The notes under the pieces: generated by a model
Told to the model about the DNA's origin: nothing
The model's input: the letters and a program-made list of their open reading frames with translations, nothing else
Databases searched by the model: none
Origin: Cymodocea nodosa
Lineage: Eukaryota; Streptophyta; Magnoliopsida; Alismatales; Cymodoceaceae
Assembly (NCBI GenBank): GCA_036874045.1
Contig: CM072344.1
Location: 15,968,501 to 16,032,500, forward strand
Length of the DNA: 64,000 nucleotides
Reading direction: 5' to 3'
In this document: positions 62,784-64,000 of the stretch, in pieces
Layout: each line of letters opens with the position of its first letter
Numbering within the stretch: position 1 is the stretch's first letter
Position numbers and translations under genes: made by a program

Positions 62784-64000
62784 TGTTAAGCTATATTTTT
62801 AGCTCAAGCTTTACTGCAAGTGCACAATTCTTTTGGTGTACATGGCAAATACAGGTTATTCTTCCACAAGGATTGTGTTTATGACTTAATCAACTATTAC
62901 TCAACTTGTTCTTCAAGCTCTTAGGTATACTTCAGTAAATTAATGACATGTGAATGTAGAATAATCAAAATTAACACAAGCTCAAAAATCATGCAGTTTC
63001 AAGGCAATGTGTAGTGGAAAATGGTGATGTGAATCAATTTCTTTACTTGTAAATCTATCAACTCATTCAATTATAACATGCACACAAGTTCCACGTGATT
63101 TCAGAAGTGATATCAATGCATCAATATTGAGGAAAGAAAAATAAAACAAGAAGGTTCAATAGACTATACTACTCTATTCTAATTTATACTAAATGCATGC
63201 AACTATGCTATTTGCTAATCTAGCTAAACTATACTATACTACTTGCATTAAAAATTCTTTTTGGAGATTGATTAGGACAAAATGTGATCAATATAAGATA
63301 TAACAAACTCAATTAACTACTGAAATTAAAATTAACAACTAGATATAAGTCATAGGTTCTTCATTCAAGTGAACATCAACACTTATTTTCTTCTTCTTTC
63401 AATTCACACCTTCTTCTCAAATGCGCTAAGCCACCATTGGTGAGTGTCATTCACTCATGTGAAAGCCTCACCAACATCCCCAACAATACACGTGAATAGA
63501 GGATGCAAATTAGGAGTTGAAAAGAAGAATTAAACATTCATATACATTCATTAGAACTCTATCTAGCTAAGAAGACAAATAATTGAGATGTTCACCACCA
63601 TTTCTCATCAATTCTTCCTTCTATACAAGAAAATAATAAACTCTAAGAGTTGTCACTACCTTAGGAGCTTCTTATCTTCTTCTCTAGAGCTTTGAATTCA
63701 ATGGAACTTGGCAGCAAACCCACCTCCAAGCTTGGACGTCTTCTCCTTAGCCCTTGGAATGGTGAATAGCATGAATGGATGGTCTCTCTTTGGAAGCATA
63801 AGCCTCACCTCCAAGCTTCTTCTCCTCTTTCTTTCTCTCGTTGGAAGCACCAAGTTGTTGGCCAAAATTCCTCTCCCCTTATATTTATGTTGTTTTGTCT
63901 TTTCTCTCTTTGATGTGGCACCTTAGTTTTATCACCAAGCCAATAAGATGCCATAGATCTAGGAGGGCCGATAAGGTGTTGGCATGTCCTCTTCTTTAAA
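62784..64000 (-). mobile_element. Further LTR element, running off the window
   Basis: The plus strand begins TGTTAAGC exactly where LTR F stops. Near its edge it has CTGCAAGTGCACAA...TACAGGT...CCACAAGGATT, the same signature order as the end of the gypsy LTRs, but the rest is unrelated. A TAAATATAAGGGG box on the minus strand near 63,885 suggests a minus-strand LTR promoter. Orientation implies a 3' LTR whose internal part lies beyond 64,000, or a solo LTR. Confidence 0.6.

Noticed and set aside
63708-63926. A 72-residue hydrophobic frame near the window end
   Set aside because: It lies inside an LTR on the strand opposite to its TATA-like box and resembles no protein family.

Overview
The window looks like nuclear DNA of a flowering plant, probably a monocot: GC-rich exons in AT-rich surroundings, GT-AG introns, a plant pectin glycosyltransferase and a plant-only ROP effector. 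I cannot name the species. About two thirds of the 64 kb is mobile-element sequence.

Host genes. (1) A TraB-domain protein gene on the minus strand (1,456-8,633), with at least eight small exons and two LINE remnants in its introns. (2) A complete six-exon GAUT13/14-type galacturonosyltransferase gene on the plus strand (26,223-29,866; 542 residues). (3) A complete four-exon ROP-interactive CRIB protein gene on the minus strand (31,566-32,653; 140 residues), converging on the GAUT gene. All other coding sequence is mobile-element derived, including an F-box-like reading frame inside a Ty3/gypsy element.

Mobile-element layout. 9,220-24,447: a 15.2-kb Ty1/copia element (copia-1, SIRE-like) with both LTRs, PBS, PPT and a perfect 5-bp target duplication; it carries an accessory reading frame after pol and a solo gypsy LTR (A) inserted in that region. 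33.3-35.3 kb: small fragments (hAT transposase, copia integrase, a SINE). 35.8-41.4 kb: two solo gypsy LTRs (B, C) and three copies of a poly(A)-tailed repeat with a 5S-rRNA-like head. 42.2-45.9 kb: an L1-type LINE carrying an LTR piece (D). 46,037-50,548: a second copia element (copia-2, minus strand), interrupted by an Athila-like Ty3/gypsy element (50,549-62,783), which is itself cut by another LTR at 62,784 that runs off the window.

Main observations. A post-pol accessory reading frame, together with its promoter-like leader, is shared by the Ty1/copia element and the Ty3/gypsy element. Each accessory reading frame follows a cluster of paired inverted motifs of the form CGTTGAGTTA...TAACTCAACG, and the same motifs fill the LTRs. 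Solo LTR B is a mosaic: a Ty3/gypsy LTR with about 100 bp taken from the copia-1 LTR. Together these point to repeated sequence exchange between two retrotransposon superfamilies, joined by a common cis-motif. The 5S-headed SINE, with an exact 14-bp target duplication in one copy, is the other notable item.
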